Assembly: GCA_026389655.1 (NCBI GenBank)
Contig: JAPLHL010000031.1
Location: 1 to 12,326 of the forward strand
From: Chloroflexota bacterium
GTDB taxonomy: Bacteria > Chloroflexota > Dehalococcoidia > GIF9 > UBA5629
Direction of reading: 5' to 3'
Length of the DNA: 12,326 nucleotides
Notes under the pieces: generated by a model
Told to the model about the DNA's origin: nothing
The model's input: the letters and a program-made list of their open reading frames with translations, nothing else
The model's database searches: none
Made by a program: the position numbers and the translations under genes
In this document: piece by piece, positions 1 to 6,476 of the stretch
Layout: each line of letters starts with the position of its first letter
Position numbering within the stretch: position 1 is the first letter of the stretch

Positions 1-920
1 ACTTTTTTCCAATTTCTGACCAGCGCAGGCGGTACAGGTTGAGCCCCAATATGCATTAATCGCCAGCAACTCAAATCGTATTCCTTAATGTTCAGCTCTC
101 CGCTTTCAAGAGCCACTAATATATCGTGCGCCCACGGGACCAGCAGCCAGACGATAGTACCTCTTTCCGTATATACTGTTTCAAGTATATTCCTGGGGTT
201 AACCTCTCCCAGCAGGGTTGCCTTTCCCCCTACGAGCAAGCTGCCAAACCAGTGCATTTTAGAGCCCGTATGGTACAAAGGGGGTATTAATACGAAGTTA
301 TCTTCTTTGACCTGGTGATGGTGGGCATACTCTGTTATAGCAGCACATTTCAAATTATTGTGAGTCAGGAGAATTGGCTTGGGCGCCCCGGTTGTACCCG
401 AGGTAAAATACAGGCTGCAGCTTTCTTCATCATGTAATTCAATATTGGGACTTTCATCCGGATACCCGGAAACCAGTGCATGATAATTAGCCATATAGCC
501 AGGGACGGAATTGGATACACAGACACATTTTTTCATATAAGGTAGTTGGCTTTTCACCGAATCCACACGTTCTATAAATTCCTCTCCAACAATCATTACC
601 TTGGCTTCGGATATGTCCGCGCAGTATTTTAAATCCTGCGCAGTGAACCTGAAATTTAGAGGTACGACCCATGCTCCGGTGCGTAAAATACCGAAATAGA
701 CAATCAGCCAGTCGATCGAATTCATCATCCAGTGGATGACCTTATCACCTTCGCCAACGCCCATATCCAGGAGCATATTAGCCACGCGATTAGCCTTTTG
801 ATCAAAAACCTTCCAGGTAATTTCGTTGCGGTACTTCTTACTGGGTTTTAGCTCTATCAGGGCACAGTCATCCGGATACATCCTGGCATTTCTGGCAAGC
901 ATCTCCGGTATAGTAATCAT
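1..920 (-). CDS. AMP-forming acyl-CoA synthetase (class I adenylate-forming family), C-terminal part missing at window edge
   Basis: Translating the minus strand from the ATG at 918-920 gives an open frame of 306 codons that runs off the left edge with no stop. The family activates a carboxylic acid with ATP to an acyl-adenylate and transfers it to CoA in the cytoplasm. The phosphate-binding loop YFTSGTTGAPKP is at residues 171-182, followed by LTHNN and then the acyl-pocket stretch PPLYHTGSKMHWFG. The N-terminus (ITIPEMLARNARMYPDDCAL) has the usual look for this family. The start is supported by a GGAG at 928-931, seven bases upstream. The later motifs (YG-TE-like, GW-HTGD and the catalytic lysine of the C-terminal lid) lie outside the window, so intactness cannot be judged. 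It follows livF by 86 nt and is probably last or near last in the livKHMGF operon. The substrate is unknown; medium/long-chain fatty acid or aromatic acid are both possible. It is clearly a different subtype from the synthetase at 10139-12046. Confidence 0.93.
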   Translation of the reverse strand, partial: MITIPEMLARNARMYPDDCALIELKPSKKYRNEITWKVFDQKANRVANMLLDMGVGEGDKVIHWMMNSIDWLIVYFGILRTGAWVVPLNFRFTAQDLKYCADISEAKVMIVGEEFIERVDSVKSQLPYMKKCVCVSNSVPGYMANYHALVSGYPDESPNIELHDEESCSLYFTSGTTGAPKPILLTHNNLKCAAITEYAHHHQVKEDNFVLIPPLYHTGSKMHWFGSLLVGGKATLLGEVNPRNILETVYTERGTIVWLLVPWAHDILVALESGELNIKEYDLSCWRLMHIGAQPVPPALVRNWKK

Positions 921-1006
921 GAGTATTCTCCGGTCATATACATCGCTTTCACAGATTAGTTCATGGTAATACGATTACCAGCCGATATCAAACGCCAATA
1001 CTGGAA

Positions 1007-1714
1007 TTAGCCACCCAGGTAAGCCTTCTGAACTCTCTCATCCTCGTTCAAGTCACTGGCCAAACCTTCCAGTACGCATTTGCCTGTCTCCAGTACATAT
1101 GCTCTGGTCGCAAGGTGCAAAGCCATCCTGGCGTTCTGCTCTACAAGAATAATGCTTATGCCCCGCCTGTTAATGTCCTTGATGGTCCTGCCAACTTCCC
1201 CAACCATTATGGGAGACAGTCCCATACTGGGTTCATCCATCATGATTAATGATGGTTTATTCAAAAGAGCACGAGCTATAGCCAGCATTTGTTGTTCACC
1301 ACCACTTAGACTGCCCGAAATCTGGTCCTTTCTTTCCTTAAGAATTGGGAAACGCTCAAATATCTCATCAAACTCACTGAGCATTTCCCTTTTATTATTA
1401 CGCAGAAAGGCCCCTAGCTCCAGGTTTTCCATGACGGTCAAAGGCGCTAAAATTTTTCGTCCTTCCTGAACGTGTGAAATACCAAGCCTGACAATTTTAT
1501 GGGGCGGCAGGCCATTTATCTTTGTGCCACCATACCATGCTTCACCTGAAGTCAACGATTTTAAACCTGAAATTGCCCTTAGAGTAGTTGTTTTACCGGC
1601 TCCGTTGGCGCCAATGATTGTGACGATCTCTTTCTCATTGACATGCAATGATACGCCGGTCAATACTTCTGCTTTACCGTAATGGACCGTAAAACCCTTT
1701 ACATCTAGCAACAT
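1007..1714 (-). CDS. livF: Branched-chain amino acid-type ABC transporter ATP-binding protein LivF
   Basis: A 235-residue ATPase, normal length for LivF, and one of the two nucleotide-binding subunits that power a Liv-type importer at the inner face of the membrane. Visible motifs are Walker A GANGAGKT (35-42), the ABC signature LSGGEQQ (136-142), Walker B LIMMDE (156-161) and ILVEQN near residue 189. A Gln in place of the switch His at that last site is normal for LivF. The C-terminus VQKAYLGG is also family-typical. The ATG lies 4 nt after the livG stop, and the upstream AGG is weak and distant, so translational coupling to livG is likely. All residues needed for catalysis are present. The transported compound cannot be read from this subunit. 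Confidence 0.96.
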   Translation of the reverse strand: MLLDVKGFTVHYGKAEVLTGVSLHVNEKEIVTIIGANGAGKTTTLRAISGLKSLTSGEAWYGGTKINGLPPHKIVRLGISHVQEGRKILAPLTVMENLELGAFLRNNKREMLSEFDEIFERFPILKERKDQISGSLSGGEQQMLAIARALLNKPSLIMMDEPSMGLSPIMVGEVGRTIKDINRRGISIILVEQNARMALHLATRAYVLETGKCVLEGLASDLNEDERVQKAYLGG

Positions 1715-1718
1715 TGAT

Positions 1719-2483
1719 TCAGATTACCTGTTTCCCCAAATAGGCTTCAATCACCTGCTCGTCCTTTCTGATAGCAGAAGGCATATCTTCAGCTATCTTG
1801 ACGCCAAGGCTCAATACCACAATCCTATCGCACAGACTCATCACAGCTTTCATATCATGTTCCACGATAAGTACGGTAATACCCCGCTTACGAATCTGTT
1901 TGATTTTCTCCACCATGTCCATGGTCTCTGTAGGGTTCATACCTGTAACCGGCTCGTCTAACAACAATAATTCAGGTCCCGTTGCCAAGGCAATGGCTAC
2001 GGCAAGGGCCCGTTGATGCCCGTGAGGCAAATTGGCTGCAAGTTCGTTGGACATATATGTCAAACCCATAAAGTCCAATATCTCTAAGGCATTTTCCTTT
2101 TTTAATGCTTCTTCTCTGTTAGCAGCAGGTGTATGCAAGAAAGCTTTCCAGAAAGGCTGCCTATAGTGCCTGTGAAACCCGCTTAAGACATTTTCAAATA
2201 CTGTTTCCTGCATGAATAATGTTGGTTCCTGAAATATCCTGGCAATGCCTTTCTGAGCTATCTGATCTATTCTCAAGCCGGTTATCTCTTTGCCCTTAAA
2301 AAGTACTTTCCCCTTATTGGGACTGATAAAACCGCTAATTATATTGAAAAGAGTACTTTTGCCAGCGCCGTTTGGCCCGATCAAGCCCAGTATTTCCCCT
2401 TCATATACATCCAAAGACAGATCACGAACTGCAATCAGTCCTCCGAAAATTCTAGTTATATTCTTTATCTCTAATAAAGCCAT
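1719..2483 (-). CDS. livG: Branched-chain amino acid-type ABC transporter ATP-binding protein LivG
   Basis: A 254-residue ATPase, the partner of LivF in the importer. Walker A GPNGAGKS is at 36-43, the Q-loop glutamine at about 85 (ARIFQEP), Walker B LLLLDE at 172-177 and the switch histidine at 209 (LIVEHDM). The long insertion between the Q-loop and the signature (about residues 100-150) and the ending VIEAYLGKQ are typical of LivG. The signature reads LPHGHQR (152-158) where LivG usually has LPYGQQR, and the following helix is ALAVAIALA instead of RLEIARALA. I believe this is a recognised sub-type of LivG, not damage, because everything else is intact. It lies 23 nt after livM and 4 nt before livF on the same strand. 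Its own ribosome-binding site is weak (GGTG about 7 nt upstream). Confidence 0.96.
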   Translation of the reverse strand: MALLEIKNITRIFGGLIAVRDLSLDVYEGEILGLIGPNGAGKSTLFNIISGFISPNKGKVLFKGKEITGLRIDQIAQKGIARIFQEPTLFMQETVFENVLSGFHRHYRQPFWKAFLHTPAANREEALKKENALEILDFMGLTYMSNELAANLPHGHQRALAVAIALATGPELLLLDEPVTGMNPTETMDMVEKIKQIRKRGITVLIVEHDMKAVMSLCDRIVVLSLGVKIAEDMPSAIRKDEQVIEAYLGKQVI

Positions 2484-2506
2484 CTATTTACACCGCAAGA
2501 CCAGGA

Positions 2507-3520
2507 TCATCTACTTTTCTTCACCCATGTCCCTATGGAGCTAATCCTGCTCCACAACCTGGCGCCGCTTATTTTCTCTGAATTTATTATTGTGCCCAGA
2601 ATACCGCCGGGAAAAAATAATATTACTATGAGCAACAGCACACCTGTCACTATAGGCTCATATTCTTTTATTACACGCAGGTACTCAGGTATAAACGTCA
2701 TCAGTACTGCGCCAACCGCCGGGCCGAGTAAATAAAACTCCAGACCACCCAGAACAGCATATAATTGTATATATATTGAAAGCCAACCACCGAAAGAACC
2801 CGGCGTAATTGATTGGAAGTAGTGGGCATAGAAACTGCCTGCCGCCGCCGCTGCTGCGGCTGCCACTACAAAAGCCAGTAACCTGTATCGGTAGAGATTG
2901 ATGCCCAGGGTCCCCGAAAGGTTGGGACTCAACTTTATGGCCTTCCAGGCCCGGCCTATTCGCGACGTATAAAGAGCATAAAAAGCAAGAATGACCAGCG
3001 CCAGTATTACCAGCGCCAAGTAATAGTATGCTGTCTTGTTTGTGAATTCGACGGGCCCCACTGGGGTGGGCCGGGCAATACCGATGATGCCTCCCCATCC
3101 TCCGAGGTACTCAATCTGCCCCGCGGCAAGTACAATAGCGCTGGCAAACAACAATGTGATGATGGCAAACGCTATACCGCCGCTCCGGACAAATATCGAA
3201 CCAACTCCCAAAGCCAAGCAGGCAGAGGCGATTACCGTGACAGGAAAAGCGCCCCCGAATGAAAAGCCGAAATTCATGGATAGAACCGCCGATATGTAAG
3301 CCCCGACGGCATAGAAGGCTGCCGCTCCCAATGAAATCAGCCCGGTACTGAATAGCAGGCTGAAGGTCATTCCCAATATGGTGCCTACACAGGTCATAAT
3401 GAGCAGATGCATTATATAAGCGTTCTCAACATAAAGTGGTAGTGTTACCAGAATAACAGCGAGTACAATGATCGCAATGAGCTTGACATTCTTTCCCTTC
3501 AAACTAGTCAGTCGCTTCAC
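2507..3520 (-). CDS. livM: Branched-chain amino acid-type ABC transporter permease LivM
   Basis: A permease of 337 residues, usual length for LivM, made of many hydrophobic segments; it forms the membrane channel with LivH. Family features include the stretch GLISLGAAAFYAVGAY near the N-terminus, an aromatic, glycine-rich loop around GGWGGIIGI, FYALYTSRIGRAWKAIK and FFPGGILG near the C-terminus. I place the start at the GTG at 3518-3520: it has a perfect GGAGGA seven bases upstream and gives a 17-bp overlap with livH. The frame is open further to an ATG at 3593-3595, but that would overlap livH by 92 bp and add a hydrophilic tail not expected in the family. An eight-alanine run (residues 220-227, positions 2840-2863) sits in a transmembrane segment before GSFYAHYF, where homologues usually show a mixed small/aromatic sequence. 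Confidence 0.94.
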   Translation of the reverse strand: MKRLTSLKGKNVKLIAIIVLAVILVTLPLYVENAYIMHLLIMTCVGTILGMTFSLLFSTGLISLGAAAFYAVGAYISAVLSMNFGFSFGGAFPVTVIASACLALGVGSIFVRSGGIAFAIITLLFASAIVLAAGQIEYLGGWGGIIGIARPTPVGPVEFTNKTAYYYLALVILALVILAFYALYTSRIGRAWKAIKLSPNLSGTLGINLYRYRLLAFVVAAAAAAAAGSFYAHYFQSITPGSFGGWLSIYIQLYAVLGGLEFYLLGPAVGAVLMTFIPEYLRVIKEYEPIVTGVLLLIVILFFPGGILGTIINSEKISGARLWSRISSIGTWVKKSR

Positions 3521-4397
3521 CGAGTAGTCCTCCAGGTCTGAAACTGAGGAATATGATGACCAATATAAATACAAATAACTCGGCAACACCGCCAAGGAAT
3601 TGGAACCCGAAACTTAATAATAATCCGACCAACAGTCCGCCCAGTACCGTGCCCTTATAACTTCCTATCCCTCCTACAAGCAATACCAACAGCGAAAGAA
3701 ATAGTACGTCCTGCCCCATAGATGGCGTGACGGAAAAGAGAGGAGCTATTACTCCTCCGGCAACACCTGCCAGGGCACTTCCCAAAGCAAAACAAAATAC
3801 AAAAATCCAGAATGTATTTATGCCCTGCAATGTTACTGCTTCCGGATCATAGCTGACAGCCCGAAGAATCTTACCCAATTTAGTCCTGTACATCAGCAAA
3901 TATAGAAGAATACAGATTACTACACTAACAACAATTACTATCAGCCTCGATAAGGAGACCCTGACATCCAAAACATCAATTACCTGGGGAAATGGAGATT
4001 GTATCCCTCGTTCCTGTGTTCCGAATACAAGCAGGGTACCCTGCTGTAATATCATCATCAACCCAACCGAGGCCATGGCACTCAACAGCAGGCGATAAGA
4101 GAATGTAGTTGTTACTATAAATCTCTGCCTCACTACGTGAAAGATGCTTAGATAGCAAATAGCACCTACCAATGCCAGTATCAACACAGCCAGTATAAGA
4201 GATAAAGCAAACTCAATATGGAGCATCTGGAAAAACAGAAGGAGCATGTACGCTCCCAACATATATAACTGGCCATGGGCAAAATTCAGTATCTTGGTGC
4301 CCCTTAATATGATGTCAAGACCGAGCACCATCAATATATAGATAGAGCCAAGGGAGAGAGCATTTACCAGTAACTGAATAAATAAACCCAGGGTCAC
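3504..4397 (-). CDS. livH: Branched-chain amino acid-type ABC transporter permease LivH
   Basis: A 297-residue polytopic membrane protein and the second channel subunit of the importer. The N-terminal signature region SLGSIYILMVLGLDIILRG followed by ILNFAHGQLYMLGAY is classic LivH. Later the motifs KLGKILRAVSYDPEAVTLQGI, GVAGGVIAPLF, LLVGGIGSYKGTVLGG and the closing SFRPGGLLG all fit. The start is a GTG at 4395-4397, with AAAGG about six bases upstream as a modest ribosome-binding site. It overlaps the 5' end of livM by 17 bp, which suggests coupled translation, and is separated from livK by 104 nt. It belongs to a different transporter from the partial livH at the right edge; their N-terminal sequences differ clearly. 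Confidence 0.96.
   Translation of the reverse strand: MTLGLFIQLLVNALSLGSIYILMVLGLDIILRGTKILNFAHGQLYMLGAYMLLLFFQMLHIEFALSLILAVLILALVGAICYLSIFHVVRQRFIVTTTFSYRLLLSAMASVGLMMILQQGTLLVFGTQERGIQSPFPQVIDVLDVRVSLSRLIVIVVSVVICILLYLLMYRTKLGKILRAVSYDPEAVTLQGINTFWIFVFCFALGSALAGVAGGVIAPLFSVTPSMGQDVLFLSLLVLLVGGIGSYKGTVLGGLLVGLLLSFGFQFLGGVAELFVFILVIIFLSFRPGGLLGEATD
3528..3533 (-). promoter_or_regulatory. Shine-Dalgarno site that decides the livM start
   Basis: On the minus strand the sequence reads GGAGGA, seven bases before the GTG at 3518-3520 and inside the last codons of livH. It supports the GTG start of livM over the upstream in-frame ATG at 3593-3595. Confidence 0.8.
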
Positions 4398-4426
4398 AGC
4401 CTACCTTTTCAATACACAGCAGAAGA

Positions 4427-4444
4427 CACTGCGAAATCACAGTG
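4427..4444 (-). other. Small stem-loop between livK and livH
   Basis: CACTG (4427-4431) pairs with CAGTG (4440-4444) around an eight-base loop, within the 104-nt gap between livK and livH. Stem-loops between a binding-protein gene and its permease genes often let the cell keep more binding protein than permease by stalling exonucleases. Here the stem is only five base pairs and has no U-tract, so it is not a convincing terminator and could be chance. The rest of this gap shows nothing I recognise. Confidence 0.25.
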
Positions 4445-4501
4445 CCTTCCGCCCGTGCATACTTATTTAATTGCCGATTCGTTTTATACAGGACTACCGA
4501 T

Positions 4502-5755
4502 TTATTTCCAGGTCCCGCCAAACGAATCCTGATTGGCCTTCAGAGCATCTTCCGCTGAGATAGTACCGAGATACTCGTATTTGCCACCTTTAAATATTCC
4601 AAAATCCAGTGATGCGCAAGTATCGCAGAACCTGTTGTTCTTAAAGTCAGGGCGTTTTACCAGCATTCCACTTCCGGAGGGGCCCTGCCATGATAAACCG
4701 TTTGTAGAGAGATAAGCGGTTATTACTTCCGGATCTACACTGTCCGCCTTTTTTATCGCCTCAACAAAGGCATAAAAGGCCGGTATCCAGTTAAGGCTTG
4801 CATTTGACCACTGGCCATATTTGGCAGTCCAGGCATCTTTATATTGTTGAGCCAACGGGGTTGGGTTCGGAATATCCGCTGCCGATATAACCGAAATCAT
4901 TCCATCCATGGACTCCTTTGGAGCCACTGCAAAAATCTCTACAGGGTTAGGGGCCATTGGGCTGACATGGGCACCTTTATAACCAGCTTCATAGAGAGCC
5001 TTAAACTGGAGTCCGAACTGAGTACCGGCTACCGCACCGGGATAATCCATGATATCCGGCTTCAAAGCAACAATTTTAGTGGCAAAAGGTGCGAAGTCCT
5101 GAGTGCTGCGAGGATAAAAAATGTTATCAAGTACCTTTATACCCATAGCAGTTGCAATTTTTTCATTATCATGTGCCAGTGCTTTACCTGTTTCATCATC
5201 CGGTGAAAGGTTAACCATGGTCTTGGCATCAGGGAATGCTTTCTTAAGCAGTGGGAACAGAGGCGCCAAATTGGTCCGCCAGGTGGCAGTCCCAAAAACG
5301 TACTTGTTAACAGGATCGATGATCTTGGATGAAGCGCCTCCACACATCACCATCACTTTTGCAGGTTCTGTAACCTGAAGGCCTGCAACGATCGGAGCAG
5401 AGCCAACCTGACAAATGATAAATTTTACCTTATCCTCGTTCACAAGCCTTTCCACCGCTGCGCGCCCCCCATCAGCAGTATATTTATCATCATAAATAAT
5501 AGGCTCGATATTGTATCTCTGACCCTTGACAGTAACTCCACCATTTTTGTTGAATTCCGGAATGATCATCTCAAGGGCTTTTTTGGTATCCATGCCGAGG
5601 CTGTTGTCGAATGGAAGCGTGCATCCCATTTTTATGGTCTTGACTTCCGTTGCGGCAGGCTGCTGTTGTACCGGGGCAGGAGTGCTGCACGCAACCATGA
5701 GAGATGACGCCACTGTGATCGCCAGTAAGATGAAAATAAAGACCGTCCTTTTCAT
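4502..5755 (-). CDS. livK: Branched-chain amino acid-type ABC transporter solute-binding lipoprotein (LivK family)
   Basis: A 417-residue extracytoplasmic binding protein of the periplasmic-binding-protein type 6 family, which captures the solute and delivers it to LivHM. The N-terminus is a lipoprotein signal: MKRT, then a hydrophobic core, then SLMVAC with the lipidated cysteine at residue 23. Met at the -3 position is not the most usual lipobox residue. A proline/glutamine-rich linker follows. Family features include IKMGCTLPFDNSLGMDTKKALEM, the phrase GGVTVKGQRYNIEPIIYDDKY, and RAAVERLVNEDKVKFIICQVGS. A C-x2-C pair at residues 377 and 380 could form a disulfide. The ATG at 5753-5755 has GGAGGT six bases upstream, the strongest ribosome-binding site of the operon. 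The ligand is not predictable: relatives bind amino acids, amides, urea or aromatic acids. Confidence 0.95.
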   Translation of the reverse strand: MKRTVFIFILLAITVASSLMVACSTPAPVQQQPAATEVKTIKMGCTLPFDNSLGMDTKKALEMIIPEFNKNGGVTVKGQRYNIEPIIYDDKYTADGGRAAVERLVNEDKVKFIICQVGSAPIVAGLQVTEPAKVMVMCGGASSKIIDPVNKYVFGTATWRTNLAPLFPLLKKAFPDAKTMVNLSPDDETGKALAHDNEKIATAMGIKVLDNIFYPRSTQDFAPFATKIVALKPDIMDYPGAVAGTQFGLQFKALYEAGYKGAHVSPMAPNPVEIFAVAPKESMDGMISVISAADIPNPTPLAQQYKDAWTAKYGQWSNASLNWIPAFYAFVEAIKKADSVDPEVITAYLSTNGLSWQGPSGSGMLVKRPDFKNNRFCDTCASLDFGIFKGGKYEYLGTISAEDALKANQDSFGGTWK

Positions 5756-5825
5756 AGATATACCTCCACTATAAAAATATTTAACAGGAAAACCACAGGT
5801 CAGTAAATCTGTTTTGCCGGGATGC

Positions 5826-5873
5826 GTGACTCCAGTGTTACTGCGGGGATGCAGTAACTTGATCCAGAGTCAC
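5826..5873. repeat. Nested perfect inverted repeat (hairpin) in the livK leader
   Basis: Outer arms GTGACTC (5826-5832) and GAGTCAC (5867-5873) are perfect complements. Inside them GTTACTGC (5837-5844) and GCAGTAAC (5851-5858) are also perfect complements around a six-base loop. Four bases on one side and eight on the other form an internal loop. That is 15 base pairs in a 48-nt span, unlikely by chance. If the promoter at 5942-5970 is used, this folds in the 5' leader of the livK mRNA, ending about 70 nt before the ATG. No run of T follows on either strand, so it is not an ordinary intrinsic terminator. It could be an mRNA-stabilising or regulatory leader structure, or a DNA operator for a dimeric regulator. 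Confidence 0.7.
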
Positions 5874-5941
5874 CTTCGGTAGATATAGTTGTTTGCGTGC
5901 ATGAATCCAACACTAAACATAAAGTGCAATTAGTATATTAT

Positions 5942-5970
5942 ATTACTAAAGCTTACCGCAACTCTGTCAA
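5942..5970 (-). promoter_or_regulatory. livK: Candidate sigma-70-type promoter for the livK operon
   Basis: Reading the minus strand, a perfect TTGACA (5965-5970) is followed after 17 bases by AGTAAT (5942-5947), a 4-of-6 match to the -10 consensus inside a very AT-rich run (TAATATAATATACTAAT). The consensus -35 box and proper spacing make this the best promoter in the divergent region. Transcription would start near 5935. Confidence 0.5.
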
Positions 5971-5971
5971 G

Positions 5972-5984
5972 TTAACATAGTTAA
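5972..5984. promoter_or_regulatory. 13-bp inverted repeat next to the livK promoter, candidate operator
   Basis: TTAAC-ATA-GTTAA is a perfect inverted repeat one base behind the TTGACA box, in the place where an activator or repressor dimer would bind. The T-N11-A geometry resembles a LysR-type box, but no regulator gene is visible in this window. AT-rich palindromes of this size can occur by chance. Confidence 0.35.
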
Positions 5985-6048
5985 AGTATTAATGATAAAA
6001 TAGCTTGAATATCAGATCATATTATTCATAACATTGCATGCATTTGCC

Positions 6049-6060
6049 GTATTATAATAC
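6049..6060 (+). promoter_or_regulatory. Candidate -10 element (TATAAT palindrome) upstream of the GYD gene
   Basis: GTATTATAATAC is a perfect 12-bp palindrome containing a consensus TATAAT at 6053-6058, some 37 bases before the GYD start codon. No good -35 lies at 16-18 bases (TTGCAT at 6034-6039 is only 13 away), so the call rests on the -10 box alone. Confidence 0.35.
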
Positions 6061-6094
6061 GATTTCGATAATAAAATAGTATGAGGAGGCTGCC

Positions 6095-6394
6095 ATGGCT
6101 GTATATTTACTGCTTTCGACACTGACCGGTGAAGGCAGAAAGGCTATCGAAGAGTATCCGGAGAAACTGAAAGATCTAAATAAAGAAGTCGAATACATGG
6201 GCGTGAAAATCATTGCCCAGTATGCTTTGCTGGGTCAATACGATTTTGTAAACATCGTGGAAGCCCCCAGCAATGAAAAGGCAGCCGAACTGGCCATTCA
6301 TATGTCAGCAGGCGGTCTGCAAAGCCTTACCCTAGCTGCAATTCCCCTGGACAAGCTTATTGAAACGCTGAAAAAGAAGCCTCAAGTATTTTAA
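6095..6394 (+). CDS. GYD-domain small protein (ferredoxin-like alpha/beta fold family, function unknown)
   Basis: A complete 99-residue protein filled by one GYD domain. The family pattern is plain: an N-terminal MAVYLLLSTLTGEGRKAIEE strand and helix, then VEYMGVKIIAQYALLGQYDFVNIVEAP with the GQYD motif at about residues 48-51, then AAELAIHMSAGG and a final strand LTLAAIPLDKLI. The domain is thought to adopt an alpha/beta fold like dimeric ligand-binding (ACT/RAM-like) or monooxygenase-like proteins, but no firm function is known. The ATG has an AGGAGG at 6084-6089 with five-base spacing, so it should be well translated. It is the first gene to the right of the divergent region and lies 82 nt before iorA. 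Its promoter-proximal place suggests a sensor or accessory role for the operon, which is inference. Confidence 0.9.
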   Translation: MAVYLLLSTLTGEGRKAIEEYPEKLKDLNKEVEYMGVKIIAQYALLGQYDFVNIVEAPSNEKAAELAIHMSAGGLQSLTLAAIPLDKLIETLKKKPQVF

Positions 6395-6407
6395 GTTTTC
6401 GGTTATA

Positions 6408-6437
6408 TTGAATTAATTCCCGGTTACTTATTATAAT
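6408..6437 (+). promoter_or_regulatory. iorA: Candidate sigma-70-type promoter in front of iorA
   Basis: TTGAAT (6408-6413) and TATAAT (6432-6437) are separated by 18 bases, within the 82-nt gap between the GYD gene and iorA. Start of transcription would fall near 6444, about 33 nt before the iorA ATG. This would allow iorAB and the downstream genes to be expressed independently of the GYD gene. Confidence 0.45.
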
Positions 6438-6476
6438 TACGCTTTGTATTTAATCGTTTAGAGAAACCGTGCATTT

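Larger units (their letters stand above)
5756..6094. other. Divergent intergenic control region between livK and the GYD gene
   Basis: These 339 bases carry no convincing gene and separate two outward-reading operons. From left to right the region holds the livK ribosome-binding site, a 48-bp nested inverted repeat (5826-5873), an AT-rich stretch with a TTGACA promoter candidate reading left (5942-5970), a 13-bp inverted repeat directly behind that promoter (5972-5984), and an AT-rich block with a TATAAT palindrome in front of the GYD gene. The livK transcript predicted from this promoter has an untranslated leader of about 180 nt. Confidence 0.8.

Noticed and set aside
88..318. Open frame on the plus strand opposite the left acyl-CoA synthetase
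   Set aside because: It lies wholly antisense to a clear AMP-binding gene, and its translation resembles no family.
1080..1469. 129-codon plus-strand frame opposite livF
   Set aside because: Antisense shadow of a conserved ABC ATPase; no ribosome-binding site or family match.
3521..3595. N-terminal extension of livM to the ATG at 3593-3595
   Set aside because: It would overlap livH by 92 bp and add a hydrophilic segment; the GTG at 3518-3520 has an excellent GGAGGA.
4398..4501. Intrinsic terminator between livK and livH
   Set aside because: Only a five-base-pair stem without a U-run is present; the genes share strand and function, so read-through is more likely.
5826..5873. Hairpin as a bidirectional intrinsic terminator or T-box riboswitch
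   Set aside because: No T-run on either strand and no T-box consensus; the flanking genes diverge, so a terminator is not needed here.
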